Shown here in pieces: positions 29,144 through 38,109 of a DNA stretch of 64,000 nt. The DNA is from Haliscomenobacter sp. Lineage in GTDB: Bacteria > Bacteroidota > Bacteroidia > Chitinophagales > Saprospiraceae. Every line of letters starts with the position of its first letter. The first letter of the stretch is position 1. The notes under the pieces are model-generated. The model was not told the origin of the DNA and ran no database searches. It saw only the letters and a program-made list of their open reading frames with translations. A program made the position numbers and the translations under genes. The stretch lies in NCBI GenBank assembly GCA_016707205.1, contig JADJHZ010000002.1:558001-622000 (forward strand), read 5' to 3'.

Positions 29144-29620
29144 GGTGGTATTCCTGATTATTTGAGGTGTAAAAATAATATAAATTTTTCAGGTGATATT
29201 TATATGAAACAAAAGGATATGTGTAAATTGACCCACGGATTATAAGTGCCTGTGATTGACCAAAAGTAATCCGGACGATGACTTTTCAATAGTTTGTCGT
29301 CTAATGGTCAGAAGAAAGGCCAAAGACTACCTAAAAAGCAGCGAAAAAAGCTGTTAGGCCGGTAATTTTCAGCTAATAACCAATCTCTGTCAAAAATCGT
29401 TTCGGCCTGTGGCCGTATTCATGCGCATGCGGTTTCGCCTGGCGTCAGGTTGGGCGTGTCTGCAATTGCACAAAACCTGCTTCTGCGGAGCATAAGTGGG
29501 CGTTTTGCAGTATCCTGGATATGGTCAATGGAGAAATAGTGGGTTCGCCTGCGGTAAGGGCTTCCCCGAAGCGCTAACTTGACAGACAAAACCCAAAGTG
29601 TAAACTAAACGTGGTACCTG
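29144..29620. other. 477-bp intergenic region between divergent prfA and tsaB
   Basis: AT-rich near prfA (29155-29215), then mixed composition. I find no convincing ORF, RNA gene or long repeat. A stretch resembling the start of a tRNA (29297-29312) does not fold further. It presumably holds both promoters. Confidence 0.5.
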
Positions 29621-30307
29621 ATGGCGTTGATCTTGTGTTTGGAAACGGCTACGGATGTGTGTTCTGTCGGGCTTTCGCAGGACGGCCGGCTTGTGGCGCT
29701 TCAGGAATCGGAACAAGGGCGGGACCACGCTTCCCAAATGACCCTGCTGATCGGCAAATGCGCCGAGCAGGCGGGGTACAGGCTGAAGGATCTCGATGCG
29801 GTAGCCGTCAGCAGCGGCCCCGGCTCGTATACTTCCCTGCGCATAGGCTGGAGCACAGCGAAGGGCATTGCCTATGTGTTGGGCATTCCTTTGCTCTCCG
29901 TAGACACCCTTCAGGCGCTGGCTTGGGGGGCTGCGTCCCGGTTTCAACTGGAAACTGCCTGGTATTGCGCGCTAATCGATGCCCGGCGCATGGAAGTGTA
30001 TGCAGGAGTATACGAGGCCAACGGAAACCGGATCAGCGGTCCGGAAGCCTTGGTACTTGACTCGGGATCATTTGGATATTGCCTGGAAGGGGGAAGAACA
30101 GCTGTTTTTACGGGCAATGGAGCGGTAAAATTTCAACCGCTTTGCTCCGAACCGAATGCGGTCTTCATTCCGTTGGAAGCCAGCGCGGCGTTCCTTCCGG
30201 CATTGGCAGAACAGGCCTTCCAGAGTGGAAGGTTTGCCGAGGTTGCTTACTCGGAACCGCTATACCTGAAACCGCCGAATATTACGAAACCCAAATCGTT
30301 AATTTGA
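29621..30307 (+). CDS. tsaB: tRNA threonylcarbamoyladenosine biosynthesis protein TsaB
   Basis: 228 residues. TsaB is an inactive ASKHA paralogue that pairs with TsaD to make the t6A modification at position 37 of ANN-decoding tRNAs. Conserved parts are ILCLETATDVCSVGL at the N-terminus, VSSGPGSYTSLRIG, and SVDTLQALAWGA. The length is typical. It stands alone, without tsaD or tsaE nearby. Confidence 0.93.
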   Translation: MALILCLETATDVCSVGLSQDGRLVALQESEQGRDHASQMTLLIGKCAEQAGYRLKDLDAVAVSSGPGSYTSLRIGWSTAKGIAYVLGIPLLSVDTLQALAWGAASRFQLETAWYCALIDARRMEVYAGVYEANGNRISGPEALVLDSGSFGYCLEGGRTAVFTGNGAVKFQPLCSEPNAVFIPLEASAAFLPALAEQAFQSGRFAEVAYSEPLYLKPPNITKPKSLI

Positions 30308-30457
30308 TTAACGGACGTTTTATCTTTTTTGTAAATATTTGACAAATAATTGATTAGATAATTTATACACTTTTTTTGTCATTTGTACAAAGGTTTGGTA
30401 TGGTATTTGGTTCTATATAAAACGACAAACCTACGTTTAACAAACAGACTTTTTATT

Positions 30458-30796
30458 ATGAGAAAGCAGAAGAACGAAACCATCCTGTTGAAAAAAGGGC
30501 AAGCGGATATCCAATTGGACTATGCCGAACTGAGGAAGGCCGTATTGGTGCTTAGGGCGGTGAACCATAAGCTCAGGCAGAAAATTATTCACTTGCTGGA
30601 GGAATCCGAAATGATGACCGTAACGGACATTTACGTGAAGCTGCGCCTGGAGCAGTCAGTGGCTTCCCAGCATCTGGCCATTCTTCGCCGGGCAGGAGTA
30701 GTAAGCACGGACCGCCAAGGAAAATTCATTATGTATTCGTTAAATAAAGACCGGTTGGCTCAAATTTCACGCTTGGTGGAAGAACTGTTGCTCTAA
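30458..30796 (+). CDS. ArsR-family winged-helix regulator (copy 1)
   Basis: 112 residues from MRKQKNETILL. The ArsR-type helix-turn-helix LRLEQSVASQHLAILRRAGVVSTDRQGKFIMYSL is clear. There is no Cys-rich metal site (CxC motif) in the recognition helix or tails. About 245 bp upstream of a second, related small ArsR gene, with an inverted-repeat element between them. The 150 bp before it are very AT-rich. What it controls cannot be read here. Confidence 0.88.
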   Translation: MRKQKNETILLKKGQADIQLDYAELRKAVLVLRAVNHKLRQKIIHLLEESEMMTVTDIYVKLRLEQSVASQHLAILRRAGVVSTDRQGKFIMYSLNKDRLAQISRLVEELLL

Positions 30797-30858
30797 GCCC
30801 GTTTTGGGTATCTCCCTGTCGCCCCAAAGCGCCTTGTTACAGGAATTTTTCCCCAGAA

Positions 30859-30925
30859 GCAAACGCCTCAATGGCCTTATCCCGCAATTGTGCTAACCTA
30901 CGGATTATGCTGTTGAGGCGTTTGC
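30859..30925. repeat. 13-bp perfect inverted repeat element between the two ArsR genes
   Basis: GCAAACGCCTCAA (30859-30871) and TTGAGGCGTTTGC (30913-30925) are exact reverse complements 41 bp apart, and bases between them contain minor further pairings (CGCAATTGTG). It could be a folded RNA, a REP-like element or an operator pair. No other copy was noticed in the window. Confidence 0.6.
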
Positions 30926-31040
30926 CGCTCGCTACCGCCCAATTGATCCTGCGTTGAAGACCGGAAGGCCGCGAATCGTTTTTTCTTGGGAGGAAAGGAA
31001 AAATAACGCATATTTGTTTTGGCCAGTTAAATTAACAACT

Positions 31041-31367
31041 ATGAGAAAAATAACCAAAGTGAACCTCAATCACGAAAAGCTGGAGGTGTCTTCTGCGTTA
31101 CTCCGGGCTTTAGCGCATCCCCTGCGTTTACAGATCCTGGAGTTTATCGACCAGAACGATGCCATTAACGTGAACAAGATCTACAGCTCCCTGAAGCTCG
31201 AGCAATCTATTACGTCTCAGCATCTTCGCGTTCTTCGGATGGCCGATCTGGTAAAAACCGAACGGGATGGAAAGTATATTCATTACCGGATCGACTATGA
31301 AAAACTGGATAAAACGATGCAGGCTATCCGGGCGTTTTTGAAGGAAAAACCGGCAGGCAAAGGGTAA
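31041..31367 (+). CDS. ArsR-family winged-helix regulator (copy 2)
   Basis: 108 residues from MRKITKVNLNHEK. The HTH region LKLEQSITSQHLRVLRMADLVKTERDGKYIHYRI is closely related in pattern to the protein encoded at 30458, so the pair probably arose by duplication. A CATATTTG sequence 30 bp upstream partly matches the TAnnTTTG promoter box. No metal-binding cysteines. It converges with lspA. Confidence 0.88.
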   Translation: MRKITKVNLNHEKLEVSSALLRALAHPLRLQILEFIDQNDAINVNKIYSSLKLEQSITSQHLRVLRMADLVKTERDGKYIHYRIDYEKLDKTMQAIRAFLKEKPAGKG

Positions 31368-31400
31368 GCAAGGCTCCATGAGAAACCAGCCAGGCTCCGG

Positions 31401-32093
31401 TCATTCTGCAGGTTCGGCAATGCCATCCATGGTTTCTGACGCAGGGAGGGTTTCGGTAGGCGCCGGTTGAGCTTGAGTAGAATGGCTTTTGAAAAAATGC
31501 CGCTGGAAAAGCAGAATATGGAGTACGCCCGTGGTAATGGATAGGTCGGCTAAGTTGAATACCGGTTTGAAAAACAGGTAGGGCCTTCCCCCGAAATAGG
31601 GCATCCAGTCGGGCCAAATGCCCTTAAACATGGGAAAATAAAACATATCGACTACTTTCCCGTGGAGAAAGCCTGCATACCCTCCGTCTTTGGGAAAAAG
31701 AGTGGCCAACCCGCCGTAGTAGGGCGATTCCGAAAAGATCATTCCATAAAATGCGCTGTCGATTATATTGCCCAAAGCCCCGGCCAAAATGAGCGTAAAT
31801 CCGGTCAATACGCCCATATTACCTTGTTGCTTAAGTGTTTTTAAAATAAAAAGAAGGAGAATGACTACTGCTGCCAGGCGGAAAAGACTGAGCGCCAGCT
31901 TGCCATAATCGCCGCCCAGAGTGAGTCCAAAGGCCATGCCGTTATTTTCTACAAAATGAATTCGGGCCCACTCCTGGCTCAGCAGGAGGAATTCCTCATC
32001 GTACTCCATATGGGTTTTTACCCAAATCTTCAGGCATTGATCCAGGAGCAGGACAAAGAACAGGATTAAACTAATTTTAAGCGACGGCTTCAA
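31401..32093 (-). CDS. lspA: Lipoprotein signal peptidase
   Basis: 230 residues with four membrane helices; an aspartyl peptidase that cleaves prolipoproteins ahead of the lipid-modified Cys in the inner membrane. The two catalytic Asp lie in GALGNIIDSAFYG and FNLADLSITTG. VENNGMAFGLTLG is the family's conserved N-terminal block. It is longer than E. coli LspA (164) because of an insert around residues 120-155 and a Pro/Thr-rich C-terminal tail, which is usual in Bacteroidota. Next gene upstream is pdxA, 117 bp away. Confidence 0.94.
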   Translation of the reverse strand: MKPSLKISLILFFVLLLDQCLKIWVKTHMEYDEEFLLLSQEWARIHFVENNGMAFGLTLGGDYGKLALSLFRLAAVVILLLFILKTLKQQGNMGVLTGFTLILAGALGNIIDSAFYGMIFSESPYYGGLATLFPKDGGYAGFLHGKVVDMFYFPMFKGIWPDWMPYFGGRPYLFFKPVFNLADLSITTGVLHILLFQRHFFKSHSTQAQPAPTETLPASETMDGIAEPAE

Positions 32094-32210
32094 AGAGTCT
32101 GTTTTTGAAGGGGTGAAAGACGCCCTGACCCGTCCCTGGGTCTTGGATTTATTTATCCAGGATGATTTCCCTGGGTTTTGGGAGTAAAACCGCTGAAAGG
32201 CTGTTTGGGT

Positions 32211-33323
32211 TTATTCGTTTTCGTCATCCTCTTCTGCCTCTTCTACCAGGTCGTCGATCTCTTCTTCTTCTTCTTCCGATTCGACAGCAATTTTGGAACG
32301 TTTGGTAAGGGCGTTGGCCCGGGAATCGTAATAATCCTTTCGGTTTCTCGCAATGTCGATCGCCGCAAACAGCGCCTCCCGGAAAGAGTCCGGATCAGCT
32401 TCATTTTTTCCAGCCAGGTCGAGGGCGGTGCCGTGGTCGGGCGAGGTGCGCACCCCAGGGAGGCCGGCGGTGAAGTTAATTCCCCCGCCAAAAGCCAGCA
32501 ACTTGAAAGGAACCAGGCCTTGGTCGTGGTACATCGCCAGAATAGCGTCGAACTTTTTGTACGCTCCGGAACCGAAAAATCCGTCGGCAGGGAAAGGCCC
32601 TACGACGAGTAGTCCGTTTTTCTTACATTCGATAACTGCCGGGCGGATAACGCGGTCGTCTTCATCTCCGATGACGCCCCCATCGCTGGCATGTGGGTTG
32701 AGTCCCAGCACGGCAATCGTTGGGCGGTCGACCCCGAAATCGACCCGGAGGGAGGTTTCCATGATCTGGATCTTTTTCAGGATGCGCTCTTTGGTAATCT
32801 GCCCGACCACGTCCTTAAGGGGAAGATGATTGGTAACGAGGCCCACCCGGAGTTGATCCGCGACCATGAACATCAGGCTCTCGTCTACTCCCAGCTCTTT
32901 CGTGAGGTATTCCGTATGTCCGGGGTAAGGAAACCCAGCCATCTTCATGGCTTCTTTGTGGATGGGAGCGGTGACGAGCGCGTCGATCAGGCCCTGTTTC
33001 AGGTCTTTGGTAGCGCATTCCAGCGATTTTAAAGCATATTGCCCGCCCAACTCCGTCACTTTTCCCAGGGTGATGTTGACGTTTTCCTGCCAGCAGTTGA
33101 GGATATTGATCTTATCCGTTGGCATGCGCTCTGCCCGTTGAATAGAATTGAAGTGAAAATCGACGCCAACTATGTTTTTATGGTAGGAAATCACCTTGGT
33201 CGATCCGTATACGACCGGAGTGCAAAAGTTGATAATTTGAGGAATGGCTAAAGTCTTCAGAATCACCTCCAACCCGATGCCGTTAATATCCCCGATAGTG
33301 ATCCCTATTTTAGGTTTGTCCAT
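32211..33323 (-). CDS. pdxA: 4-hydroxythreonine-4-phosphate dehydrogenase
   Basis: 370 residues from ATG 33323 (MDKPKIGITIGDINGIG); the frame is open 100 codons further upstream but without family similarity. PdxA oxidises 4-phosphohydroxy-L-threonine in the DXP-dependent pyridoxal-phosphate pathway. Signatures include TAPIHKEAMKMAGFPYPGHTEYL, MYHDQGLVPFKLLAF and VRTSPDHGTALDLAGK. The last 30 residues form an acidic tail (EEEEEEIDDLVEEAEEDDENE-like) that is not part of the family core. Confidence 0.95.
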   Translation of the reverse strand: MDKPKIGITIGDINGIGLEVILKTLAIPQIINFCTPVVYGSTKVISYHKNIVGVDFHFNSIQRAERMPTDKINILNCWQENVNITLGKVTELGGQYALKSLECATKDLKQGLIDALVTAPIHKEAMKMAGFPYPGHTEYLTKELGVDESLMFMVADQLRVGLVTNHLPLKDVVGQITKERILKKIQIMETSLRVDFGVDRPTIAVLGLNPHASDGGVIGDEDDRVIRPAVIECKKNGLLVVGPFPADGFFGSGAYKKFDAILAMYHDQGLVPFKLLAFGGGINFTAGLPGVRTSPDHGTALDLAGKNEADPDSFREALFAAIDIARNRKDYYDSRANALTKRSKIAVESEEEEEEIDDLVEEAEEDDENE

Positions 33324-33403
33324 TTGTGCTATTTTTATCTCTATTTTGTGCGAAAGAAAGGCAAATCCATTTTTTTGACGGGTTCCTCCGCATGGTAATC
33401 TGG

Positions 33404-33411
33404 CAAAATTA
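33404..33411 (-). promoter_or_regulatory. -7 promoter-like box (TAATTTTG) of pdxA
   Basis: TAATTTTG on the minus strand matches TAnnTTTG and lies about 80 bp before the pdxA ATG, in the divergent gap with ksgA. Confidence 0.45.
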
Positions 33412-33435
33412 AGAATCTCAAAGTACAAACCGCAC

Positions 33436-34209
33436 TTGAAAGCAAAGAAATCCTTTGGGCAACACTTTCTCAACCGGGAAGCTATCGCGGAACGGATTGC
33501 CGGAAGCTTGCTCGGCGCTACTCCGGAATCGAATGTTTTGGAGGTCGGTCCCGGCCGGGGAATGCTGACGCAATTCCTCCTGCCCAGATACCCTTCTTTG
33601 AAAGCGGTAGAAGCGGATCGGGACATGATCGCCTATCTCGGGAAACATTTCCCCGGGCTCGATGGGCGAATCATCGGGGGCGACTTCCTTCAGACTCCGC
33701 TGGATACGGTATTTGAGGGGCAGCCTTTTTTTCTTATCGGCAACTTTCCCTACAATATTTCCTCCCAGATCCTTTTTCATATGGTGCGCTACCGTTCGCT
33801 GATTCCCGAAATGGTGGGTATGTTCCAAAAAGAAATGGCGGACCGGGTGATCTCCGGCCCGGGCAACAAAACCTATGGGGTGATCAGCGTGCTGGTACAG
33901 GCTTATTATCAGGGGAAACTCCTGTTTGGCGTGGATAAAAGCTGTTTTTCTCCTCCCCCAAAAGTGCAATCGGCCGTGATCCGCCTGGTGAGAAAAGAGA
34001 ATGTGGTTTGGGAATGTTCCGAAAACCAGTTTCGGAGGGTGGTCAAACAGGCGTTCAGCCAACGCCGCAAAATGATGCGCAATTCTCTGAAGCCCTTGCT
34101 CACGGACCATGGCGTTTTGGAGGATACTTTTTTCGACAAGCGCCCCGAACAACTTTCCCTCGACGACTTCAAGGCGCTCACAAAGCGTCTGGAACCCTGG
34201 CTGATTTAG
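33436..34209 (+). CDS. rsmA: 16S rRNA adenine(1518/1519)-N6 dimethyltransferase
   Basis: 257 residues, also known as KsgA. It dimethylates two adjacent adenines near the 3' end of 16S rRNA using SAM. The start is a TTG (LKAKKSFGQHF); no ATG precedes the conserved KSFGQHFL motif in this frame. SAM-binding VLEVGPGRGMLT and the catalytic GNFPYNISSQI motif (NxPY) are present. The length is typical. The TTG start in a housekeeping gene is unusual. Confidence 0.95.
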   Translation: MKAKKSFGQHFLNREAIAERIAGSLLGATPESNVLEVGPGRGMLTQFLLPRYPSLKAVEADRDMIAYLGKHFPGLDGRIIGGDFLQTPLDTVFEGQPFFLIGNFPYNISSQILFHMVRYRSLIPEMVGMFQKEMADRVISGPGNKTYGVISVLVQAYYQGKLLFGVDKSCFSPPPKVQSAVIRLVRKENVVWECSENQFRRVVKQAFSQRRKMMRNSLKPLLTDHGVLEDTFFDKRPEQLSLDDFKALTKRLEPWLI

Positions 34210-34231
34210 GGCCTTTTTCCTTTATTTGTCC

Positions 34232-34239
34232 TACCTTTG
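34232..34239 (+). promoter_or_regulatory. -7 promoter-like box (TACCTTTG) of yqeY
   Basis: TACCTTTG 70 bp before the YqeY ATG, between the rsmA stop and yqeY. Confidence 0.5.
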
Positions 34240-34308
34240 CACCGAAAATAGCCAGAGCCCCCGGGGCGTGCCGGGTCGATTATTCGTTTCATCAAAATAA
34301 ATCCGATC

Positions 34309-34755
34309 ATGACGCTGGAAGAACTCATCATGGAGGACCTCAAGACGGCAATGCGCGACAAGAACGAAGCCGCAAAACGGGGCATTCGGGCGATTAAAGC
34401 AGCCATACTCCTCGCCAAGACCGATGGTAGCGGACAGGAAGTGAACCAGGAACGCGAAATCCAGATCCTTCAAAAACTCGTCAAGCAGCGCCGGGAGTCG
34501 CTGGAAATCTACCATAGAGAACACCGCGAGGACCTGGCCCAAAAGGAGCGCGAGGAAATCGAAGTGATCGAAAAATACCTCCCCAAAGCGCTGACGCCGG
34601 AAGAGTTGGAAGCCGCGCTGAAGGAGATTATCAGAGAAACGGGCGCCGCTTCTCTTAAGGACCTGGGGAAGGTCATGGGGATTGCCTCCAAACGCCTGGC
34701 TGGAAAAGCCGACGGCAAAGCGATCTCCGAAATGGTGAAATCGTTGTTGAGCTGA
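34309..34755 (+). CDS. GatB/YqeY domain-containing protein
   Basis: 148 residues. YqeY proteins share the C-terminal domain of the GatB subunit of the tRNA-dependent amidotransferase. Conserved features are the N-terminal MTLEELIMEDLKTAMRDKN, EREIQILQKLVKQRRES, EVIEKYLPKALTPEEL and DLGKVMGIASKRLAGKADG. A cytosolic protein, possibly tRNA-related; no enzymatic activity established. It precedes the ALDH7 gene by 30 bp. Confidence 0.92.
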   Translation: MTLEELIMEDLKTAMRDKNEAAKRGIRAIKAAILLAKTDGSGQEVNQEREIQILQKLVKQRRESLEIYHREHREDLAQKEREEIEVIEKYLPKALTPEELEAALKEIIRETGAASLKDLGKVMGIASKRLAGKADGKAISEMVKSLLS

Positions 34756-34785
34756 TTGCCTAATCCTCTTTAAAGCCTGAATCAA

Positions 34786-36312
34786 ATGAACCTGGATTTT
34801 TTAAAAGAACTCGGCCTGAAGGCCCAAAATGAAGGAACCAGCACGGGATTGGAAGCTTCCGATTCCGGGACCTATATCGACTCCTACTCGCCGGTGGACG
34901 GCGCCCTGATCGGGAGCGTCAGCGTAACGACCCGCCAGGAATACGATGAAGTGGTTGCCAAAGCGCAAAACGCGTTTGAGCAATGGCGCCAGATCCCGGC
35001 GCCCCGCCGGGGCGAGATCGTCCGGCAGTACGGCGATGAGCTGCGAAAGTACAAAGACCCCCTGGGGCGCCTGGTGTCCTACGAAATGGGGAAAAGCCTC
35101 CAGGAAGGCTGGGGCGAGGTGCAGGAAATGATCGATATATGCGATTTTGCCGTGGGCCTTTCCCGTCAGCTCTATGGGTTGTCGATGCATTCCGAGCGGC
35201 CAGCTCACCGGATGTACGAGCAGTGGCATCCGCTGGGCATTGTCGGCGTTATTTCCGCCTTCAACTTTCCGGTAGCCGTATGGTCCTGGAATGCCATGAT
35301 CGCGATGGTGTGCGGCGATGTATGCATTTGGAAGCCGTCGGAGAAGGTGCCGCTGTGCGCAGTGGCTTGCCAGAATATATTCCAGAAAGTGCTTCGGGAT
35401 AACAACGTCCCTGAGGGAGTTTCCTGCATTGTAGCAGGGGATTATAAGGTGGGCGAATTTATGACCCTGGATGAGCGCATTCCCCTGGTCTCTGCCACCG
35501 GCAGCGTGCGCATGGGCCGTATTGTGGGCGCTACCGTGGCTGGCCGGCTAGGGCGCAGCATCCTGGAGCTGGGCGGCAACAACGCCATCATCGTCACCCC
35601 CAGCGCCGACCTGGACATCGTGCTCACCGGCGCCGTGTTTGGCGCGGTAGGCACTGCCGGACAACGCTGTACCACTACTCGCCGGCTCATCGTGCATGAA
35701 AGCATTTTCGAAGAGGTCAAGGCCAAGCTGGCCAAAGCGTACCAGCAACTCCGCATCGGTAACCCGCTGGACCCCGCCAACCACGTGGGGCCTCTGATCG
35801 ACACCGGCGCTGTGGCTACCTATCTGGAGGCCATCGGGAAAATCAAAGCCGAAGGCGGGAATTTTCTGGTGGAAGGCGGCCGCCTGGAAGGACCGGAATA
35901 CGCCACGGGCTGCTACGTCCGGCCTTGTATTGCCGAAGTTACTCCGGATATTCCCATGGTTCAGCACGAAACGTTTGCGCCGATTTTGTATATCATGCCC
36001 TACCGAACGATCGAGGAAGCCATCGCCATCCAAAACGGCGTTCCTCAGGGGTTGTCCAGCGCAATCATGACCAACAACCTGCGCGAGGCAGAGCGCTTCC
36101 TTTCGGTAGAAGGCTCCGATTGCGGCATCGCCAACGTCAATATCGGCACCAGCGGGGCGGAAATTGGAGGCGCTTTCGGAGGGGAAAAACAAACCGGCGG
36201 CGGACGAGAGTCGGGTTCCGACTCCTGGAAAGCTTATATGCGCCGGCAGACCAATACGATCAATTACAGCACCCAGCTCCCACTGGCCCAAGGGATCAAA
36301 TTCGAACTGTAG
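34786..36312 (+). CDS. Aldehyde dehydrogenase, ALDH7 (AmaB-like) family
   Basis: 508-residue NAD(P)-dependent dehydrogenase. The pattern HPLGIVGVISAFNFPVAVW, LELGGNNAIIV (general base Glu) and GTAGQRCTTTRR (catalytic Cys) matches ALDH7 (antiquitin/AmaB), which oxidises alpha-aminoadipate semialdehyde in lysine breakdown. Gene start ATG 34786 gives a full-length protein. It forms a likely unit with YqeY upstream and ends at a strong hairpin. The lysine link is by family; no other lysine genes are near. Confidence 0.9.
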   Translation: MNLDFLKELGLKAQNEGTSTGLEASDSGTYIDSYSPVDGALIGSVSVTTRQEYDEVVAKAQNAFEQWRQIPAPRRGEIVRQYGDELRKYKDPLGRLVSYEMGKSLQEGWGEVQEMIDICDFAVGLSRQLYGLSMHSERPAHRMYEQWHPLGIVGVISAFNFPVAVWSWNAMIAMVCGDVCIWKPSEKVPLCAVACQNIFQKVLRDNNVPEGVSCIVAGDYKVGEFMTLDERIPLVSATGSVRMGRIVGATVAGRLGRSILELGGNNAIIVTPSADLDIVLTGAVFGAVGTAGQRCTTTRRLIVHESIFEEVKAKLAKAYQQLRIGNPLDPANHVGPLIDTGAVATYLEAIGKIKAEGGNFLVEGGRLEGPEYATGCYVRPCIAEVTPDIPMVQHETFAPILYIMPYRTIEEAIAIQNGVPQGLSSAIMTNNLREAERFLSVEGSDCGIANVNIGTSGAEIGGAFGGEKQTGGGRESGSDSWKAYMRRQTNTINYSTQLPLAQGIKFEL

Positions 36313-36322
36313 GTCAAATAAC

Positions 36323-36363
36323 AGAGGGGAAAACGCCCTTTTCCCAAGGCGTTGTTCCCCTCT
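36323..36363 (+). terminator. Strong hairpin after the ALDH7 gene
   Basis: AGAGGGGAAAACGCC (36323-36337) pairs with GGCGTTGTTCCCCTCT (36348-36363) around a short loop; one bulged base is needed. The following sequence (TGTGTTCTTCTTC) is T-rich but not a clean run, so intrinsic termination is likely but not certain. Confidence 0.7.
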
Positions 36364-36546
36364 GCTGTGTTCTTCTTCGAAGAACTCTTTTCTTTTAAAA
36401 TACGCGTTATTAACGGGTTAAGACAAGGGATTCCCGGCCTTCCGGTAGGAGCGCTCTTTTCCCCCAACTGGACAAGCGTCATTTCTTTTTCTATTTTGCG
36501 CTTCCTGAATGATTGAACCTTATGGGTTTGGCAAAAAATGATCCTT

Positions 36547-38106
36547 ATGCTGGTCAAAACGTTTGGAAGCGCAGTATTTGGCGTAGACGCCCGCACGATC
36601 ACCGTCGAAGTCGACTCTGGCGGGCAGCCAGTAGCGGGAACAAACTACTATTATATGGTGGGGTTGCCGGATAGCGCAGTCAGGGAAGGTTTTCAGCGCA
36701 TCGAATCGGCCATTTCCAACACCGGCTACCGCATGCCCAGGGCCAAAACCATCGTTAATCTGGCGCCAGCAGACCTACGCAAGGAGGGTTCGGCCTACGA
36801 CTTGCCCATTGCGATGGGCATCCTGGCAGCGAGCAAACAAATCCGAGACGACCTGCTCCCCAAATACATGCTGATGGGAGAGCTTTCCCTGGACGGAACC
36901 CTCCACCCCGTCAAAGGGGCCTTGCCGATGGCGATCCAGGCGCGGAAAGAAAAGTTTGAAGGCTTGATCCTCCCTAAACAAAATGCCCGGGAAGCGGCAA
37001 TTGTCGACCAGCTTCCGGTGTACGGAGTGAGCCACCTCTTTGAAGCGATTGAATTTTTGAATGGACAGCGCACCCTGGAACCGGTTTTTGTGGATACGCG
37101 GGAAGAGTTCTTTCACCACCTCAACAACTATCCGGTAGATTTTTCCGATGTCCGGGGTCAGGAGAACATCAAGCGGGCGCTCGAAATTGCCGCCGCAGGC
37201 GGGCACAACGCAATTCTGATCGGCCCCCCTGGTGCGGGAAAAACGATGCTGGCCCGGCGGCTTCCGACGATCCTTCCGCCCCTAACCCTTCAGGAAGCGT
37301 TGGAAACTACCAAAATCCACTCGGTTGCCGGCGCTTTGCCCCCCGATACGGCGCTGGTGACTACCCGCCCCTTCCGTTCTCCACACCATACAATCAGCGA
37401 TGTAGCCATGGTAGGCGGGGGCTCGAACCCCATGCCCGGCGAAATCTCCATGGCGCATAACGGGGTGCTGTTTCTGGACGAGCTACCGGAATTCAAGCGC
37501 AGCGTTCTGGAAGTGCTTCGCCAGCCCATGGAAGAACGAAGGGTAACGATTTCCAGAGCTAAAGTGAGCATCGATTACCCTGCCGGGTTCATGCTCATCG
37601 CCTCAATGAACCCCTGCCCCTGCGGCTATTACAACCATCCGGAGAAGGAATGCGTTTGCGGCCCCGGCGTAGTAAAACGCTACCTGACCCGAATCTCCGG
37701 CCCTTTGCTGGACCGCATCGACCTGCACGTAGAGGTGACCCCCGTCAGTTACGACGAACTGGCGGGCGTCGACCGGCCCAGGGAAACGAGTCGCGAAATC
37801 GCCGATCGGGTGAACAAAGCCCGGGAAATCCAGGAAGCCCGGTTCAAAGGGCTCCAGGAGGGGCTCCATAGCAACGCCCAGATGCCCAGCCGCATGGTGC
37901 GCGAAGTGTGCCAGGTCAACCAGGCGGGTCTTATGCTCGTGCGCAAAGCGATGGAAAAGCTTCAGCTTTCCGCCCGCGCTTTTGACCGCATCCTCAAAGT
38001 TGCCCGAACGATCGCTGACCTCGCGGAAAGCAAAGAGATCAAGATCGAACACCTGGCAGAAGCTATCCATTTTAGAAGCCTGGACCGGGAGAATTGGGCA
38101 GGGTAG
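36547..38106 (+). CDS. Magnesium-chelatase-like AAA protein, ComM/YifB family
   Basis: 519 residues from MLVKTFGSAVFG (an ATG three codons upstream also in frame). N-terminal Lon-like ChlI domain, then an AAA domain with Walker A GPPGAGKTMLARRLP, Walker B LDELPEF, and the zinc-binding stretch NPCPCGYYNHPEKECVCG. ComM is a hexameric helicase involved in branch migration during natural transformation; YifB homologues are widespread even in non-competent species. It converges with the isocitrate dehydrogenase gene. Confidence 0.93.
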   Translation: MLVKTFGSAVFGVDARTITVEVDSGGQPVAGTNYYYMVGLPDSAVREGFQRIESAISNTGYRMPRAKTIVNLAPADLRKEGSAYDLPIAMGILAASKQIRDDLLPKYMLMGELSLDGTLHPVKGALPMAIQARKEKFEGLILPKQNAREAAIVDQLPVYGVSHLFEAIEFLNGQRTLEPVFVDTREEFFHHLNNYPVDFSDVRGQENIKRALEIAAAGGHNAILIGPPGAGKTMLARRLPTILPPLTLQEALETTKIHSVAGALPPDTALVTTRPFRSPHHTISDVAMVGGGSNPMPGEISMAHNGVLFLDELPEFKRSVLEVLRQPMEERRVTISRAKVSIDYPAGFMLIASMNPCPCGYYNHPEKECVCGPGVVKRYLTRISGPLLDRIDLHVEVTPVSYDELAGVDRPRETSREIADRVNKAREIQEARFKGLQEGLHSNAQMPSRMVREVCQVNQAGLMLVRKAMEKLQLSARAFDRILKVARTIADLAESKEIKIEHLAEAIHFRSLDRENWAG

Positions 38107-38109
38107 TTT

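Noticed and set aside
29297..29340. Short stretch resembling the 5' part of a tRNA
   Set aside because: The D-arm-like bases do not continue into an anticodon or T arm, and no acceptor stem pairs.
33324..33626. Upstream extension of the pdxA frame
   Set aside because: No PdxA similarity there; it overlaps the divergent rsmA gene, and the MDKPKIGITIGD start matches the family.
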